Position numbers and translations under genes: made by a program
Assembly: GCF_000379025.1 (NCBI RefSeq)
Contig: NZ_KB900617.1
Coordinates: 369,547-433,546, forward strand
Source of the DNA: Orenia marismortui DSM 5156
GTDB taxonomy: Bacteria; Bacillota; Halanaerobiia; Halobacteroidales; Halobacteroidaceae
Reading direction: 5' to 3'
Length of the DNA: 64,000 nucleotides
Notes under the pieces: generated by a model
What the model saw: only the letters and a program-made list of their open reading frames with translations
The model's database searches: none
What the model was told of the DNA's origin: nothing
Shown: positions 63,365-64,000 of the stretch, piece by piece
How the letters are laid out: each line of letters starts with the position of its first letter
How positions within the stretch are numbered: the first letter of the stretch is position 1

Positions 63365-63400
63365 TATTCAAACTATAATATATATATTATAGTTTGAATA
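63365..63400. promoter_or_regulatory. 36-bp AT-only-core palindrome upstream of the phosphoesterase gene
   Basis: Perfect loopless inverted repeat centred on ATATAT, with arms starting TATTCAAACTATAAT. It lacks the GC stem of a terminator and sits 141 bp before the phosphoesterase start, so an operator is possible; this is speculative. Confidence 0.4.
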
Positions 63401-63417
63401 TGATTTATATATCCAAT

Positions 63418-63451
63418 AAAAAAGACGGAACCTGAAGGTTCCGTCTTTTTT
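63418..63451 (-). terminator. metA terminator
   Basis: Stem AAAAGACGGAACC/GGTTCCGTCTTTT, TGAA loop, 4 bp after the metA stop. Confidence 0.92.
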
Positions 63452-63454
63452 AAA

Positions 63455-64000
63455 TTATTTTATCTCATTTAAGTTATATGGTGTCTGTTGATATACATAA
63501 TAATTAAGCCAATTTGAGAATAATAAATGAGCATGAGACTTCCAATTTACTAAGGGTTCTTTGCTAGGATCATCTTCGGGATAATAATTTTTAGGAACTG
63601 CAATCTCTAATCCTTTATTCCGATCACGTTCATACTCCCATTGTAATGTATATGGATCATACTCAGAATGTCCTGTAACAAATATATCCCTTCCATTCTT
63701 ACTAGCTACAATATAAACCCCTGCTTCTTCAGACTCAGCTAAAATTTGAAGTTCAGACACCTTTTCAATATCTTCTCTTCTTACTTCTGTATGACGAGAC
63801 TGTGGTACTAAGAAATTATTGTCAAACCCTCTCAGAAGTTTGATCTTCTTATTATTAATAGTATGTTCAAAAACTCCAAATAACTTTTCTTCAAGAGGGT
63901 ATTTAGGAATTCCATAGTGATAATAAAGTCCAGCCTGTGAAGCCCAACAGATATGTAAAGTAGATGTTACATTGTGAACCTTCCAATCCATTATCTCAGT
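63455..64000 (-). CDS. metA: Homoserine O-acyltransferase, C-terminal part (cut by window edge)
   Basis: The frame is open to the right edge and the visible part begins within the family sequence ([17 protein letters not shown]), so this is an internal fragment and the Met at 63991 is not the start. The catalytic Cys is in [16 protein letters not shown] and the His/Glu region is [11 protein letters not shown]. The enzyme acylates homoserine for methionine synthesis; acetyl or succinyl preference cannot be judged here. Confidence 0.92.
   Translation of the reverse strand, partial: TEIMDWKVHNVTSTLHICWASQAGLYYHYGIPKYPLEEKLFGVFEHTINNKKIKLLRGFDNNFLVPQSRHTEVRREDIEKVSELQILAESEEAGVYIVASKNGRDIFVTGHSEYDPYTLQWEYERDRNKGLEIAVPKNYYPEDDPSKEPLVNWKSHAHLLFSNWLNYYVYQQTPYNLNEIK

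Noticed and set aside
1-64000. CRISPR arrays, tRNA or rRNA genes, prophage
   Set aside because: No regularly spaced repeats, no tRNA-like cloverleaf or rRNA sequence and no phage structural genes were seen.

Overview
The window looks like a chromosomal segment of a low-GC, spore-forming, anaerobic Firmicute with two membranes, most likely order Halanaerobiales and perhaps the Orenia/Halobacteroidaceae group (inference). Spore genes (spoIVA, spoVS, spoIIP and a SpoIIP/YIEGIA membrane cluster) sit beside small beta-barrel-like outer-membrane proteins, a combination found in sporulating diderm Firmicutes. Nearly every gene is on the minus strand. I see no rRNA, tRNA or CRISPR array.

Layout. 0-4.9 kb: a zinc ABC transporter (znuABC, znuB cut by the left edge) with two palindromic operators, then an iron-regulated cluster of flavodoxin, a degenerate flavodoxin plus DUF3793 pair, and a divergent HD-GYP c-di-GMP phosphodiesterase, all with Fur-box-like sites at their promoters. 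5.0-7.1 kb: a group II intron inserted just behind the hup terminator. 7.1-22 kb: a housekeeping and sporulation block (hup, spoIVA, gpsA, plsY, der, DUF512 radical-SAM gene, two DUF3189 genes, YIEGIA and its capping subunit, spoIIP, DUF1614, spoVS, ymdB, rny). 22.2-23.5 kb: an IS30-family element with an apparent 16-bp target duplication. 23.5-32.7 kb: a recombination and repair block, recA-recX followed by an Mre11-like nuclease gene and a Rad50-like ATPase split over three genes, and upstream thpR, a membrane phosphoesterase and cinA. 33-47 kb: mainly envelope genes (beta-propeller proteins, outer-membrane barrels, a FtsH-like protease and partner, an M23 peptidase apparently starting at AUU, an M48 protease). 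47.6-50 kb: pgpA, pgsA, rimO. 50-64 kb: a GH13 amylase fused to a degenerate restriction-endonuclease-like domain, small and membrane hypotheticals, a LysM protein, two tandem oligoendopeptidase F genes (one a lipoprotein), a lipoprotein phosphoesterase, and metA cut by the right edge.

The intergenic DNA holds a dispersed family of about 110-150 bp hairpin elements built from 7-bp units (nnnTAGG on one arm, its complement on the other). Five fuller and two degenerate copies are visible. Two copies share 85 identical bp in inverted orientation and bracket the recA-thpR-phosphoesterase-cinA block. Many transcript ends carry long, loopless perfect palindromes (28-54 bp).

The strongest candidates for undescribed biology are the three-gene Rad50/Mre11-like operon downstream of recA, the HsdR_N-like/GH13 fusion, the heptad hairpin family, and the Fur-box-linked degenerate flavodoxin, DUF3793 and HD-GYP cluster.
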